Shown here: piece by piece, positions 46,244-58,102 of the stretch
Layout of the letters: the number at the start of each line of letters is the position of its first letter
Numbering within the stretch: the stretch's first letter is position 1
NCBI RefSeq assembly: GCF_022682495.2
Contig: NC_071399.1
Coordinates: 10,707,342 to 10,771,341 of the forward strand
Length of the DNA: 64,000 nucleotides
Source of the DNA: Desmodus rotundus
Lineage: Eukaryota > Chordata > Mammalia > Chiroptera > Phyllostomidae
Direction: 5' to 3'
The notes under the pieces: model-generated
Told to the model about the DNA's origin: nothing
Databases searched by the model: none
The model's input: the letters and a program-made list of their open reading frames with translations, nothing else
Position numbers and translations under genes: made by a program

Positions 46244-46437
46244 CAGAGGTGTCCAAAATTTGGCATCTCTGGGCCACACTGGAAGAAGAATTGTCTTTGG
46301 ACACACATTAAATATATTGAGACATGTAATCACAAAATCTCATAATGTTTTAAATGAATTTATGATTTTAGGTTAGGCTGCATTCATAGCCATCCTGGGA
46401 AGCATGTGGCCCACGGGTCGTGGGTTGGACACCTCTG
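46244..46437. mobile_element. hAT-Charlie-type MITE resembling MER30
   Basis: This 194-bp element has perfect 13-bp terminal inverted repeats, 'cagaggtgtccaa' at 46244-46256 and its complement at 46425-46437. The similarity continues inward to a shared 'gggccaca'. Internally, 'actggaagaagaattgtctt', 'aaatctcataatgttttaa' and 'gctgcattcatagccatcct' match what I remember of the MER30 hAT-Charlie consensus. There is no transposase frame. The immediate 8-bp flanks ('catctagt' and 'gtggagcc') do not match, so no target duplication is preserved. Confidence 0.7.
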
Positions 46438-46439
46438 GT

Positions 46440-46990
46440 GGAGCCTTACACACATGTGAGGCTTTTGTGACTTTAAGTTCAGGAACAATGGATGCCATTG
46501 AAAGTGTTCATAGTGGGCAATGCACGTTGTACGTGCGATTGTGCATGCGATGCAGTGAACCAGAGGGCATTGGAGTGAGTGCTCTTCGCACTGTGTTCAT
46601 CCTATATTTATATATTTATTACGGTTATTTTCTGGTAGACAGTGATAAAATGTCTTATTCAAACAAAGCAAGTATTTCATAACAAATTTTTGACAGATGG
46701 AAGTAATTTATCTTAAGAAAAATGTCCTTCAAAAATTCACAGAAAGGCAACACTTCGGGCCAGGAGCAGGCTCTGGTTGGATTGGTTTGCGTTGTAAAAC
46801 ACCCGTCGGTGATGAACATCTGGAGGACACGTTGGAGGAAGGCAGAAGAAATGGATGGGGGGCTACCACTTGGGGGACTACCACTTAGGGGACTCTTGCT
46901 TTGTCCATAAGAGAAATGCTGGTGGTTTGGATTACGATGGTGATATAATGGTTAAAGAAGAGTGGATTTGAGAGATATTTGGTGAGTAGA
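46440..46990 (-). mobile_element. L2 LINE fragment (antisense)
   Basis: 'gccattgaaagtgttcatag', 'gacacgttggaggaaggcag', 'gattacgatggtgatataat' and 'gatttgagagatatttggtg' followed by 'agtagaatcaa' track the complement of an internal L2 segment, similar to the copy at 31300-32040. The short open frames within it are incidental. Confidence 0.6.
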
Positions 46991-47674
46991 ATCAAAAGAT
47001 GCAGATTAGAGAACCCAGATTAATACCACTTATCAATTATAGTTCTGATTATGAGAGAAATGAGTCACTTAGCTCTTAGACATTTAGCTTTGGTTTCTCA
47101 ACCTCTGAAAACCTTTCTAACTCCAAGTCAAAGGACCCCCTTACCAAGATATGACTTCCTTATTCAGGATGTGAACACATCTCTTAGTGTTCTGCTTCAA
47201 TCAGCTTTGGCTTTTGTTTGCTGCCAAAACAATGGAAAACTACTATACAGTTGGTGTCTGTTATAATCCTCAGTTTGCATCTGACCATCACATTTCACAG
47301 CTGCTGAATAGCTAGGTTTCCCATAATTATGCCCTCCCCCTCCCTTATGCTCCAAGAAGCTTAAGCTCCTGATGTTCCATGGAAGCTCATTTAGTTATTT
47401 CCTTTAATTATCATAAACTCTTCAATGCCTTTTGAATTTTTCTTCTATTCTCTGACTAGAGTTTCATTACCTTCTAACTTGGAAATAACTGTAAATACCA
47501 TTAACCTGCCACTGTTTTCCAATTTTATCATTAATAACAATGTCGAATATTTGGTGACTTGACATCCACCACGAGGAGCTAGGCAGCACACACACACACC
47601 CAGCTCACAGGCTGTGCAACTGGAAACTCTACTCCTCTTTAGGTCTTTGTTAAAATTATTTATCATTGGTGTGT

Positions 47675-47887
47675 CCCGGCTGGTGTGGCTCAGCGGATTG
47701 AGCACCAGCCTGTGCACCGAAAGGTTGCTGGTTGGATTCCCAGTGACGGCACATGCCTGGGTTGCTGGCCAGGCCCCCAGTTGGAGGCGTGAGAGGCAAC
47801 TGATCACTATTTTTCTCCCACATCATGTTTCCCTCCCTCTCTTTCTCCTTCCTTTCCCCTGTCTCTAAAAATAAATAAAATCTTTAA
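47675..47887 (+). mobile_element. VES SINE, full length, with target-site duplication
   Basis: The element reads from 'cccggctggtgtggctcagc' to an A-rich 'aaaataaataaaatcttt' tail. A Pol III A box (tggctcagcgg, 47686-47696) and B box (ggttggattcc, 47730-47740) lie in the tRNA-derived head. Next come 'ggcacatgcctgggttgctg' and the CT-rich 'ctccctctctttctccttcc' region. Direct repeats of about 20 bp ('attatttatcattggtgt' on the left, 'attatttatcattagtgt' on the right) flank it, the hallmark of L1-driven insertion. The B box has lost the canonical C. Confidence 0.95.
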
Positions 47888-47909
47888 AAAATTATTTATC
47901 ATTAGTGTT

Positions 47910-49400
47910 AATAGCAACCTAATTCTCACTAAACAGGTTTATTAAAAATAACAAACATCTCATATATGTTCAAATGTCAGTTATAAGTTCCTTTTTAATC
48001 AACTACATAATTGAGCAGAAAGTTACCTTACCTAAAATGTTTAAAGCCCAGGCATTTTACTAGGTTTTTAAAATAACTTGAAATATATCAACTTCTTTGT
48101 ATAATAATTTCTAATTAAATTGAAATTATAAAATTAACTTCTCACTTGACTTTTTGCTTGACTTTTGTAGTTCAATTCACAAGAGGAAAAAATTATGTCA
48201 TAATAAATTCTAACCAGAAACTTATTAACAAACAGAACAATCTACGAATCTTCCCGATGACATCTGATTTGGGCCATATTTACTACATGACATGGTGACT
48301 CCTGATGGTCAAATGGTGACCCAAGGCCCAGCTGCCATTGACCATTTTAGATTTTAGTGTTTGCTTCATACATAGCATACAAGCAATAACGACTATGGGA
48401 AATACATTTTAATAATGAAATTACAGATAAAAATAATGGGCCTTTCTGGTTAACACATAGTTAAAAGACTGTTCGAAAAGAAGAAAAAGAGCAGAACTAA
48501 AGTATCCCATGTAATGGAGCTTTTAACTGCACACAATTCTCCACCGTGAACTCTCCATTAGGAAATATTTTCCCATTACAGGTGATCACAGCCGTTCAAT
48601 ATCCTTTCTCCCATTTTCCTTGATGTCTACTTTTTGAACATTTAGTCATTAAATTTTGTCAAATAGTCAGATTGGAAAAATAAAATAGAATGGCACACAA
48701 AGCCATCTCATTTATTGATGCATTCACTAAAAGAAATGTGGCGGTAGGGAAATAATTGCCCCAAATACTTTGAAGAGGATATGTAGATTTCTATTATAAA
48801 TTGCTTTCTAACTTCCATTTACACAAATTGCCTGAGTCAATTATATTTTAACCACATAAATGAATATACTTCCTAAAAATTACTCAGCTCTGTTTCAGCT
48901 AAGATAGCAGATTATATATATATATATATATCCCTCTGCATATATTGGTGTGCAAGAAGAAGTTATCTTGCTGGGGCATTGATTATATTTCATTGAGAAT
49001 TCTGGAGCAATGCTTTAGAGAAAGCATTGTCACAGAAAAGCTTCAGGTCTAACCTGAAATCCAGAATCCAGTTTCACTGGAAGAATGTTAGAAAAACTCT
49101 TGTTCAGAACCCAGTCAAACAGCCAAGGGGCAGGAGGGACAAAGGGACATTTTCAGGAAATGGGAGGACATAGTGAGGTAGTCAGAAAACGTCCAGGCCA
49201 ATAGCTAGATATTTTGGAAGGTCAAAGAACAGAGACATGTAACCAAAGACCAGATTCGAAGAATGAGAATAACTGAAATGTATTTAAGAAAGAGATTGTA
49301 AAAGATTTCCCAGGAACATTTTTTGCTGGATACCTCTGGTTGAGTGGGTCCATCAATAAGCTTCAAGAGACTGTGTGAACCTCCCGAATGGGCAGGTAAA
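47910..49400. other. AT-rich unique sequence, no gene seen
   Basis: It contains a (TA)n run at about 48912-48932 and no open frame of note. No named repeat was recognised. Confidence 0.55.
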
Positions 49401-49412
49401 ATAGTGTATGTG

Positions 49413-49577
49413 TGGCCCTGGCCCGTGTGGCTCAGCTGGTCAGAGGGTCCCCTCTTAACTGATCTGCACGCATAGGAGGCAACTGATCGATGTTTCTCTC
49501 TCCCATAAATATTTTTCTCTCCCTTCCTCTCTCTCTAAAAGCAATAAAAAAGTGTCCTCCAGTGAGGATTTTAAAAA
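49413..49577 (+). mobile_element. VES SINE with internal deletion
   Basis: The head 'ggccctggcccgtgtggctc' and A box 'tggctcagctgg' are followed after about 20 bp by an abrupt jump to 'gcataggaggcaactgatcg'. The B box and the 'cacatgcctgggttgc' block are missing. The tail 'tctctctaaaagcaataaaa' with 'gtcctccagtgaggatttta' marks a different VES subfamily from the copy at 47675. Without a B box it could not drive its own Pol III transcription. Confidence 0.85.
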
Positions 49578-49591
49578 AGTAAAGCTAAAAA

Positions 49592-49620
49592 TTGAGTGTG
49601 TGTGTGAGAGAGAGAGAGAG
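49592..49620. repeat. (GT)n(GA)n microsatellite
   Basis: 'gagtgtgtgtgtgagagaga' and 'gagagagc' form a compound dinucleotide run just downstream of the VES tail, probably seeded by it. Confidence 0.85.
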
Positions 49621-49629
49621 CATATACAT

Positions 49630-51555
49630 TATTTCTCCTAGCAAAACATTTCATAGCTTTCATTCGATTTTCAAAGGGATCTCCCAAACAACTAAAACCA
49701 CAATGTTTTAAAGGATCTCCTGAAAGCTAAGGATGTGAGTGATCTTTAAATTATGATATCTGAAACAGAAATATGTGTAAGAAAGACAGATTTACTACCA
49801 CACGTTGACGAAGACCAGTAGCAACCTCAAATAAGGGAAATAAAACCACCGGTCAAGCAAATGTGCAACACTGATGTCTGTCTATGGTGAAAATGTATAT
49901 TTTGCTCACATTAATTTACACTTCTGAACACCATCTGCATTCTATAGGAGGCAATTAAATTAGAAAACGTAACCTAAATATTGGAACCATGAAATACCAT
50001 TATGTACTAAATAAATACATCCATAAAAAATACAAGAAGGTATTTCAGTCAGCTTAGTTAGCAATAAGGGAGGAGACAAAACTCCGATGCAATGATGAGA
50101 TGTCCTACTGTGAGGAGTGCTGTTAAATTTACAAATTCTCATTATAAGATGACACTGAATATTTCTATCTCATAGATTTAGGTCACATAACAGCACTGCA
50201 AAATTTCCTTCTCTCTTCAAACCTCAGCTAAATTTTCCTCCAAAGTGATATATCTGAATGGATATTTCAGCAAAATTGATGTATTTGACATATAAATTAA
50301 TTTTCAGATCTAATTATGTTACTAAATGGTTTTTTCATTGGGAAATTGACCCAATATAGATGCATATTATTTCCAAGATATGTGTTTTATGTCATCGGAA
50401 ATTGTAACGTTATTGAAGTAGTTACTGATGTCAGAAATGAATTTTATAGATTAAGTTAATTAAATATGTATTTTGAGAAAAGTGAAAAAAAGAAAAAATA
50501 TGCACATGAGACATTTAATTGTACCAATTTAACCATAAATTTACAATAAAAACTCAGATTTGTGTATGCCAATCTGTATCCATATAATTAGCATATCTTA
50601 TTATGATGGTATTCTAAAGGTTTAAAAGAGGGAATATTTTTTTTGAAAAAGGTTTACTTCACATCTGTGATATAACTCGCCTGAATTGAAATTACACAGG
50701 AAATATGGCAAAATACAAAACAATTTAAAATAATTTCTCTATTATTCTGAAGGCCCATGTGGTTAGCTAAAAATAAACATTTCCAATTAGAGCACACTGA
50801 TGATTTAAATTAGTTTATTCCTTATTTTTCCCATTGTTTCTCACTAAAGTATACCTGCCCACTATTTAGAAATAAATGAAAATAATATTAAATAGATTTT
50901 TATTTAAAAGCCAGCAAAATTCTTTTATTATCATTTTGTTCTGGTTTTATTACATTGAAATTTAAATGAAGGGAAAATGGAAAAAGAAATAAAGATAATT
51001 GATATAAATAGCAGAGAAGAGTAAAAAACAAGGAGACTGCTTCCGGCTACTAGTTAAAAGAGACAAGATAATTTGCAATGGGTGTGGGTTCACGAATAAA
51101 GTGAAAAGCGTACAATAAATTATCCTTGATGGAAATTAAGACTGTTTTTAATGGTAATTTTCATATTAGGATGTAAGTATGACTCTAATTAAAATAATAC
51201 TCACAGTTGTCAAGTAGAAATATGCCTGCGAAATTAGCATATTAACAAGACTCATATTTTTTCCAAAATGTTCTTGTGCCATTATTCCTGAAGCACTAGA
51301 ATACATTTAATAGTATTTGGATCCTGTTAGAAATGGTGTAAGGATTTCATTCCAAAGGGTATCTAAAACCTTTCCCCAAAGCCTTTAATTTCCATAAGAC
51401 TAGATGAAAATTTTCTTTTTGTATTCTTACTGTGTTCAATTTTATTATTTGTCTGTCTATTTACTTATTTATTTTAAAAAACCTCATTCCCTAATGATTA
51501 AGGACAGAGCTGAGAACTCTTTGTTGACCCTCTAACACTATTTATTAGTTACCGG
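49630..51555. other. AT-rich unique sequence, no gene seen
   Basis: Very AT-rich. No open frame over 60 codons and no nameable repeat. Confidence 0.6.
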
Positions 51556-51564
51556 CTATAACTT

Positions 51565-51752
51565 TTACTATTACTTTATCGATTTTAAAGAGAGAGAGGA
51601 AGGGAGGGGAAAAGAGAGAGACAGATACGTGGATTTGTTGTTTTACTGATTCATTGGTTGCTTCTTGTATGTGTCCTGACTGAGGCTCAAACCCACAATC
51701 TTGGTGTATGGAGATGACATTTTAACCAACTTGAGCTACCAGGACAGAGCCT
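51565..51752 (-). mobile_element. Older bat tRNA-derived SINE (antisense)
   Basis: 'ttactttatcgattttaaag', 'agagagacagatacgtggat', 'ttcattggttgcttcttgta', 'gtgtcctgactgaggctcaa' and 'caacttgagctaccaggaca' follow the same architecture as the copy at 14707-14905, so both belong to one family distinct from VES. It is diverged, consistent with greater age. Confidence 0.75.
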
Positions 51753-51894
51753 GGTGCTCAGTTTTAAACACGTGCAATATTGTTGGTATTTTTATTCACT
51801 TTAAACCAAGAGGCTGTATCGTGGAGAGCTTAAATGGGCAATACGATGGTGGATTGTACTATCTCATATCACAGAGATGTTCTTGAGAAAGAAA

Positions 51895-52050
51895 GGAACT
51901 AACATTTTTAAGTACCAGCTATCAATATTGTCTGTTATCTCCTCTAATAATTCACAAAAACCCTGTGAATTAATTACTGTAGTTATTATTATTATAACCA
52001 TTGTACACATGAGGAAACTGAGGCTAAGAAAGGCTATATACATATATAAC
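51895..52050 (-). mobile_element. MIR SINE (antisense)
   Basis: 'tcacaaaaaccctgtgaatt', 'aattactgtagttattatta' and 'ttgtacacatgaggaaactg' followed by 'aggctaagaaagg' are the complement of the MIR centre (cctcagtttcctcatctgtaaaatgggg). Confidence 0.8.
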
Positions 52051-52639
52051 ATTTTCAGATTGTTATAATTAGTACATAGCAATAACAGCACATTGAATTT
52101 GAACAGCAAAATTGGCAAACTAAAGAAAACTGAGAATGTTTTGGCTTCTGCTTCAGTAGTAAAATAATTGATTGAGTAAAACATTAAGTAGTTAAATGTC
52201 TAATCTCATTAATGACTTAAAGACACTACAGTAATTAGAATAAAAACTTAATAATATTTTAAAAAGCATATCTTTCCATTATATATGTTATACATGATTA
52301 GAGCAAATTTGGAATCAAAAAAATAAGGAAAAAAACACACAATAATCAAAAAAAAAAGAAAGCCTCTCAATAGTTTTATGATATTCCTTTCAGCATTTTC
52401 TATACTTTTCATTAGCTTTTGTGTTTTTTTGTTTTTTTAATTTGTTTATTTCTTTGTTTTGTGTTCTTCTTTTACATATCTGTGATCATAATGTACGGTC
52501 AATTTTTTTTTACTTAACTACATGTTTAATCCTGTTTCCAATTTATTTTAAGCCCTTTATAAACATACATTTAATAGATTATAAAAAATTATGTGTAAAT
52601 GTATAATTTATTTAACCTTTGAGGCACATTTCATTTTTA

Positions 52640-53000
52640 ATGGGTTCTCAAGTTTTGCTATTATAAACAACAGCAAGCTGAACATCTTGAACATAAAATT
52701 TTTATACATTATAATGTTTCTTTAGGATAGATTTTTCAGAAATTAAGTCACTGGATTAAAACGAACCTTTAGGCCTTTGATAGATTTAGTCAAATTGCTT
52801 TTTAAAAAGCTTAGCCAACTTACATTAAATAGATATGCATTACAATGTCTGCATTGTCTTAGCCTTGGAGCATTATTCACATTAAAGGTGATGTTTCATT
52901 TGCATTTCTTTGATCACGAGTGACACTGAGTATTTGTGTCATATGTTTGTTTGTTTCAGTTCAACTTTTGAATGATCTTCTGTGCCTTTTATTTACATTC
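52640..53000 (-). mobile_element. Old L1 fragment (antisense)
   Basis: 'gctattataaacaacagcaa', 'gatagatttttcagaaatta', 'gtcactggattaaaacgaac' and 'tttcatttgcatttctttga' are the complement of a diverged L1 near the ORF2/3' UTR junction. Compare the better preserved copy at 35900-36240. Confidence 0.7.
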
Positions 53001-53004
53001 CCTA

Positions 53005-54050
53005 AACACATAATTTGACGAGTTACCCAGGTGATCAGATGCCTGGGATTCAACCTGAATATGTTTGAATTCACCAAGTTCTTGGGTATGACGACTTCTG
53101 AAGCAACATTCCGCTATTTTTCTCCCTTATATAATAAAATTAGATGGTCGATGTCTGCCTATTTTGTTCCTGGTCCTCTATTAGGTGTCAGGGTTTAAAG
53201 GTGAATAAATTTGGGTCTCAGCAAATATATCTTAAAAAGACAAATATTATCTTTGGGTATAAAAACCTCCTCCGAAGGCTGGTGTGAAACAATTAGTCAG
53301 GGAATCCTCACAGAAGCCTCGCCTACATTCTTTTTTCTTTTCCTCCCGATAATTCTGACAGGGGAGGATATTGAAGGAAAACAAGAAGTAACAGAGTTCA
53401 GGATTCACAGAGATAAGATGTTTTACATCACATTCAGTACAGGCAGATGAATACTCCACCTGTCCACCTAGGTCAGAAATGCAGAAGAATTATGTTTTTG
53501 CACTTGTTCAAACTTGTCCAGATACAGATGAAAACAAAAGTAGTCAGGGCTGTTAATCTTGTAATTAAAACAATCTTTCCCTTCTCCTAAGTCTGAGCTT
53601 TCCACGACAGATTCTGTAGCTGCTGTAAAATCTCTTAGTCTAGAAATCCAGTGATTTCGACCACAACAGGTAGGTTTTAGAGTGGAGATGGAATTAGCAC
53701 AGGTTGGAAATGAAGATCACCGCTAAAGAGACTAGAATGATGGCGGAAGATGAAAATGTAGAATAAACTGTGCCAAAGAGATATTTTAAGTAGCTTATTC
53801 TTGCTAAGGATTTGATAGTGGTTAATGCCACAACAGAAAAATGGTTTGCACAGTTTCTTTCTATTTCTCTCTCTCCTTCTCATATTCATATATATATATA
53901 GTACTTTAGAAAGAACATATTCAGATAAGTTCCATGAACATTTTTGAACAGGCTAATCACTAATGACTTTTGCTAGAAAACTGGGTCCCACAACGTGTAT
54001 GCCAGAATCCCAGGATGGTGCATGAACAATGCTCATCTTTTTATTTTCTA
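53005..54050. other. Unique sequence, no gene seen
   Basis: No gene or nameable repeat. A short (AT)n run lies near 53886-53900. Confidence 0.5.
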
Positions 54051-54054
54051 TTAT

Positions 54055-54150
54055 TTCTTTTTTTATAATGGTAAAATATATACAGCAGACAATTTACCAT
54101 TTTAACCACTTATAGATGTACAATTGAGTGACATTATTCATTCCTAACTG
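54055..54150 (-). mobile_element. L1 3'-UTR fragment (antisense)
   Basis: 'ataatggtaaaatatataca', 'gcagacaatttaccatttta' and 'accacttatagatgtacaat' followed by 'tgagtgacattattcattcc' are the complement of an old L1 3' UTR. Confidence 0.65.
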
Positions 54151-54583
54151 TGTCAGTTTGACATGTTTTTTAAAAAGCACCCATTAATCGCTATAAAAAT
54201 ACAGATGAGAACCATTATTTCTGCTTAGGGAGATCAAGGAAAGCTACTGAGATGATATGACACCTAATTTGGGACTCACAGAATAAGTAGGAGTTTTCAG
54301 GACAGACGAGGCAGGGAGAAATGACATTCTAAGAGGATGGAAAATATGAGCAATGGCATTTTGTAAAAGTGCATGACACGTTTTCAGGGGCAATGAGTAA
54401 TTGGTCTGAGCAGACAAGAGCTTATAGACTGTTATTGAATTAACAGGAAAAGAATCTTCACTTAATTTTTTTGAAGTTCTAGCCTGTGAGATAAGAGATA
54501 TGGGACCTATTTCTTACTTCATCCTCTTAATCTCTCCTGAACTCAACATCCACACCTTCAGAATGAGGGGACCTGGACTAAGT

Positions 54584-54758
54584 CAGAGGTCAGCGAGCCC
54601 TTTCTGCCACGAACCAGGTGGTAAATATTTTCAGTGCCGTGGACCATACGGTCATGCTCTTTGTTCTGACCACTCTGGATTTGGGGCAAAAGCAGCCCCT
54701 CTGTAAGCAAATGGACAAGGCTGGATTTCCCCTGCAAACCGTGCTTTGCCGAGCCCTG
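54584..54758. mobile_element. hAT-type MITE with 8-bp target duplication
   Basis: This 175-bp element has imperfect inverted ends: 'cagaggtcagcgag' on the left, and 'ctttgccgagccctg' on the right whose complement begins 'cagggctcggcaaag'. The flanks 'gactaagt' (54576-54583) and 'gactagat' (54759-54766) are an 8-bp target duplication with two changes, the size expected for hAT transposons. Internal text 'ggtaaatattttcagtgccg' and 'tggaccatacggtc' fits an old eutherian Charlie-type family. There is no transposase. Confidence 0.75.
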
Positions 54759-54769
54759 GACTAGATAAT

Positions 54770-57455
54770 CTGTAGTTAACATCCGGTATTAACAAATTAC
54801 ATTGCTACCGTTCCATCTCTATTTTCCAACTTTTATTGTCAGATGTTTAACCAAGGAGAAGTATGTTTTTTGGATCAGGACATTTAAAATGATTAATATT
54901 ATTGTTGCTCTTTCCGTTACAGGGGGGTAACTGCATATCATTCCTTAGTTGCTGTAAACAGTTGATGTGGACACTCCACTTTCTACCTTGAAAGATATGA
55001 ATCCCAGACTTTCATACAGGAAACACGAGTCACAAAGTAGCTAAAGCTAATGCTTATGCAGGGGAATAGAGCTAACCTTTTTCCAGGCTAATCTAGGTTA
55101 TGTAAAATATAAACTAATAACAATTTAACCTTGACTATAGCTCTCAGGTTTGTTTAAATGGAAGATGCGTTTTTTATTTATTTTGGTTTTGTACAGATCA
55201 GTAGCAAGGAAATACAATTATCTGATGGACTATCCTAGTGAGTGTCCTTATTAAGCCAAACAAACATGTGTTGGAATAATGCAAAACTAGTGAAATTATC
55301 AAGAAAAATGAAATTATTAATATCTCCACTTGAGTGTAACCTGAAGCCAGCCCTGGAGGTAGAATAAAAGCAACACACCAACTTCTTATCCTATATAATC
55401 CTGTGGAAGCATAAACTCATTAAAACAATTTTGCTTTAATAATCTTTGTGTCTTTCTATAGAGCGAACACACATTGAAGAGTTGCATGGAAGCAATTGAG
55501 GGAGAGAGGAAAGTTCTGGACTGATGAAAAACTTCAAGATGTCAGGTAATAGCATCAAAGCAAAGAAAACATTCTTAGAACTATTCTTAAGCCTCTGATT
55601 GCAGATATGATATATTGATTTCAGTTAACCTTATAAAAGTATTTTAAAGAAAGAAGCAGTAATGTTTGAAAGCAATGAAAACACATTTACAAGTCTTTAA
55701 AATTAGATGTCTTCTTTCATCCCATTCTTTATGAGAACCAGAATTCAATGTATGGAGAGAAAAGTTCAGAATCAAGATTAAGAAGAAGGATGCACTAGAT
55801 GGCTAGTATAAGAACCTGCAGTTAGCTTTATCATCTGTTAGAAATAAAGTTTAAACTGGGCACATTGCTCTTATCGAGACCACATTCCTCTTGTACCTGG
55901 CAGCTAGGAGAGACCATGCAGAGAAGTTCACTCACTGAAGAGATCTAAGTAATACTGCCAAGTCCCACTTCCTGCCGGGAAAACCCTAGGGCTAGAACCA
56001 AACCTTGGGACTCAGGTTCTGGTTCCAGTCCATAGTGGTGGGGCGCTGAGCAGCCAGGGACCTGGGTTAAGCTGCTCTACCAGCCTGAACTGGTTAGACC
56101 AAAGGTCAGGAAACTCCTTGGCATCCTGTTTCTAAAGAATGCCTTGATCTACTTTATGGCATATGCCCTCCTCAATGTCCCAAGACCCCTGTTTAGACGT
56201 CTCTTGAGGTTTATCCTACTTGTTTTATACTATATTTACTGTGGTATTTTCTTATGTGTACCCTATATAGTAAATCCCTTTTATGTAATTATTTCTTATT
56301 CACTTCAATCTCTGCCTCCTTGTATTACTATACTGAGCATTGTCTGTGCCAGACCAACACATTTATAAAAATAATGGAACAATAACACTTAAGCTGCTAC
56401 CATGCCTTCAGTTTAAAAAATCTGTGTTTGCTCCATGAAAGAATGCTTTGGGGAAAAGAAAAGACATGCATGAATTTGCATGTGATTTATCACATGTCAC
56501 TCTTTGCTTGTAAATTTCCTTCTAGGTGGAAACAATAAAAGAGCAGTGTAGGAGTTTGAGGACTTTACAGAGCCCAAGGACACAGAAAATGAAGAAAAGT
56601 AATTAAAGAAGCCTTGAGGGATAGAATGAACCTAGGCAAGGAGTAGTTACAGTGGGTAGCTAAGACTGTGAGAACAGATTGGTGAATAGGAAAAAGAGCT
56701 TGTTGGAGGGGAAAAGGAGGAAGACAGAATTTAGATTATAGACATCGCAAGGTCGCAGGTGAAATATGGAAGGAGAAAAGAAAATGATAGTCATACCTTA
56801 AAAATACAATGTGGAAACACAATATGGGAAGTTCATAAGAGGATGTAATTAGCTTCTCTGATAAAGGAAGTTGCAATTGAACACTGTGCTGTACTGGACA
56901 TATGGTGGAAGTATATGCTACAGCTATCTGGGTGTCAGAATTAAAGCAGATTGCTGTGTAAAATTCTGTCTAAATAGGCTAGTTGTCAGGTTTATATATG
57001 CCTGTAATGGTTTCTCATTTCCTCACCTGCGTGAGAGCTCATCAATGAGTAAATTGGTACAAGAAACTAACACTATTTAAATATCATATTTTGGAAAATT
57101 ACCCAAGACACTTGGGTGAATTGAAGGAGCTACTGTCAATGTGAGACAGGCCCTCAGAAGTCATGATGACTAGCGATGACACTGTCAGAGGGCCATTTCT
57201 TGTGCCAAGAGAGGCAGCATCTTAGGGAAATCTCATAAGCAGGACAACTGGCAAGAGCGGAATTCAGCCTCCTTAAAGGCAGCCTGCATGCGGGGAGTAC
57301 AAGGCCATCAGTGAAGAGAGCCATCCAGAGGAGCTCCATTTCCTCCCTGCCTTTGAGACGGATTCTCACTACCCACACTCCCTGAGGCCCCCTTTTATTT
57401 GATCCTAAGTTTCCCCACAAGGCTATTCCTGGGCATTCCATATTTATTTTAAGAG
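54770..57455. other. Unique sequence; one exon-like segment
   Basis: No repeat was named with confidence. An exon-like unit is at 55462-55545, described under findings. 55860-56110 is GC-richer and could be part of an unrecognised LTR. A 178-codon minus-strand frame begins at 57690 inside the HAL1 and runs into unique DNA down to 57154. It has no recognised domain and is unlikely to be a gene. Confidence 0.4.
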
Positions 57456-58102
57456 TGAATTGAGACTTCCAGCCAAGATGGAGGCATAGGTAGACACACT
57501 GTGCCTCCTCACACAACCAAAGGAAGGACAACAACAAATTTAAAAACAAAAAACAAGCAGAAGTGACAGAAAATCGAACTGTATGGAAGTCTAACAACCA
57601 AGGAGTTAAAGAAGAAACATTCAAACATACCTGTAAGGGAGGCAGAGACAGGAAGCTGGGCAGTGACTGGCGGGGCGAGTGGTCCCACATTTCAGTGCAG
57701 ATAAACCAGGGGAAACAACTGGGGGCTGAGACATACCCTTCAGTATTTGTCTCCCTACAAAACCCAGTGCTCCCGCACAGGGAAATAAAGCCTCAGAACC
57801 TCCAACTGAAAACACCTGTGGGGTTGGCGGCAGCAGGAGAAACTACCAGTCTCACAGAAGAGTTCATTGGAGAGACCCACAGGGTCGTAGAACATACACA
57901 AACCACCCACCAAAGAGTCAGCACCAAAAGGGCCCAATTTGATTGTGGGTAGAGGGGAAGTGACTGAAAACGGGCAGAGAGCTGAGCAAGCGGCACTGTT
58001 CCCTCTTGGACCCCTCCCCCACATACAGTGTCAGAATGCAGCAACATGGGTTGCCCCACCCTGGTGAACACCTAAGACTCCACCCCTTACTACATAACAG
58101 GC

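Noticed and set aside
47675..47750. tRNA-like A and B boxes
   Set aside because: They belong to the head of a VES SINE with an A-rich tail and target duplication; it is not a functional tRNA gene and no cloverleaf end is present.
57154..57690. 178-codon minus-strand frame
   Set aside because: It spans the HAL1 5' UTR and adjacent unique DNA across the insertion point, so it cannot be an old gene; no domain is recognised.
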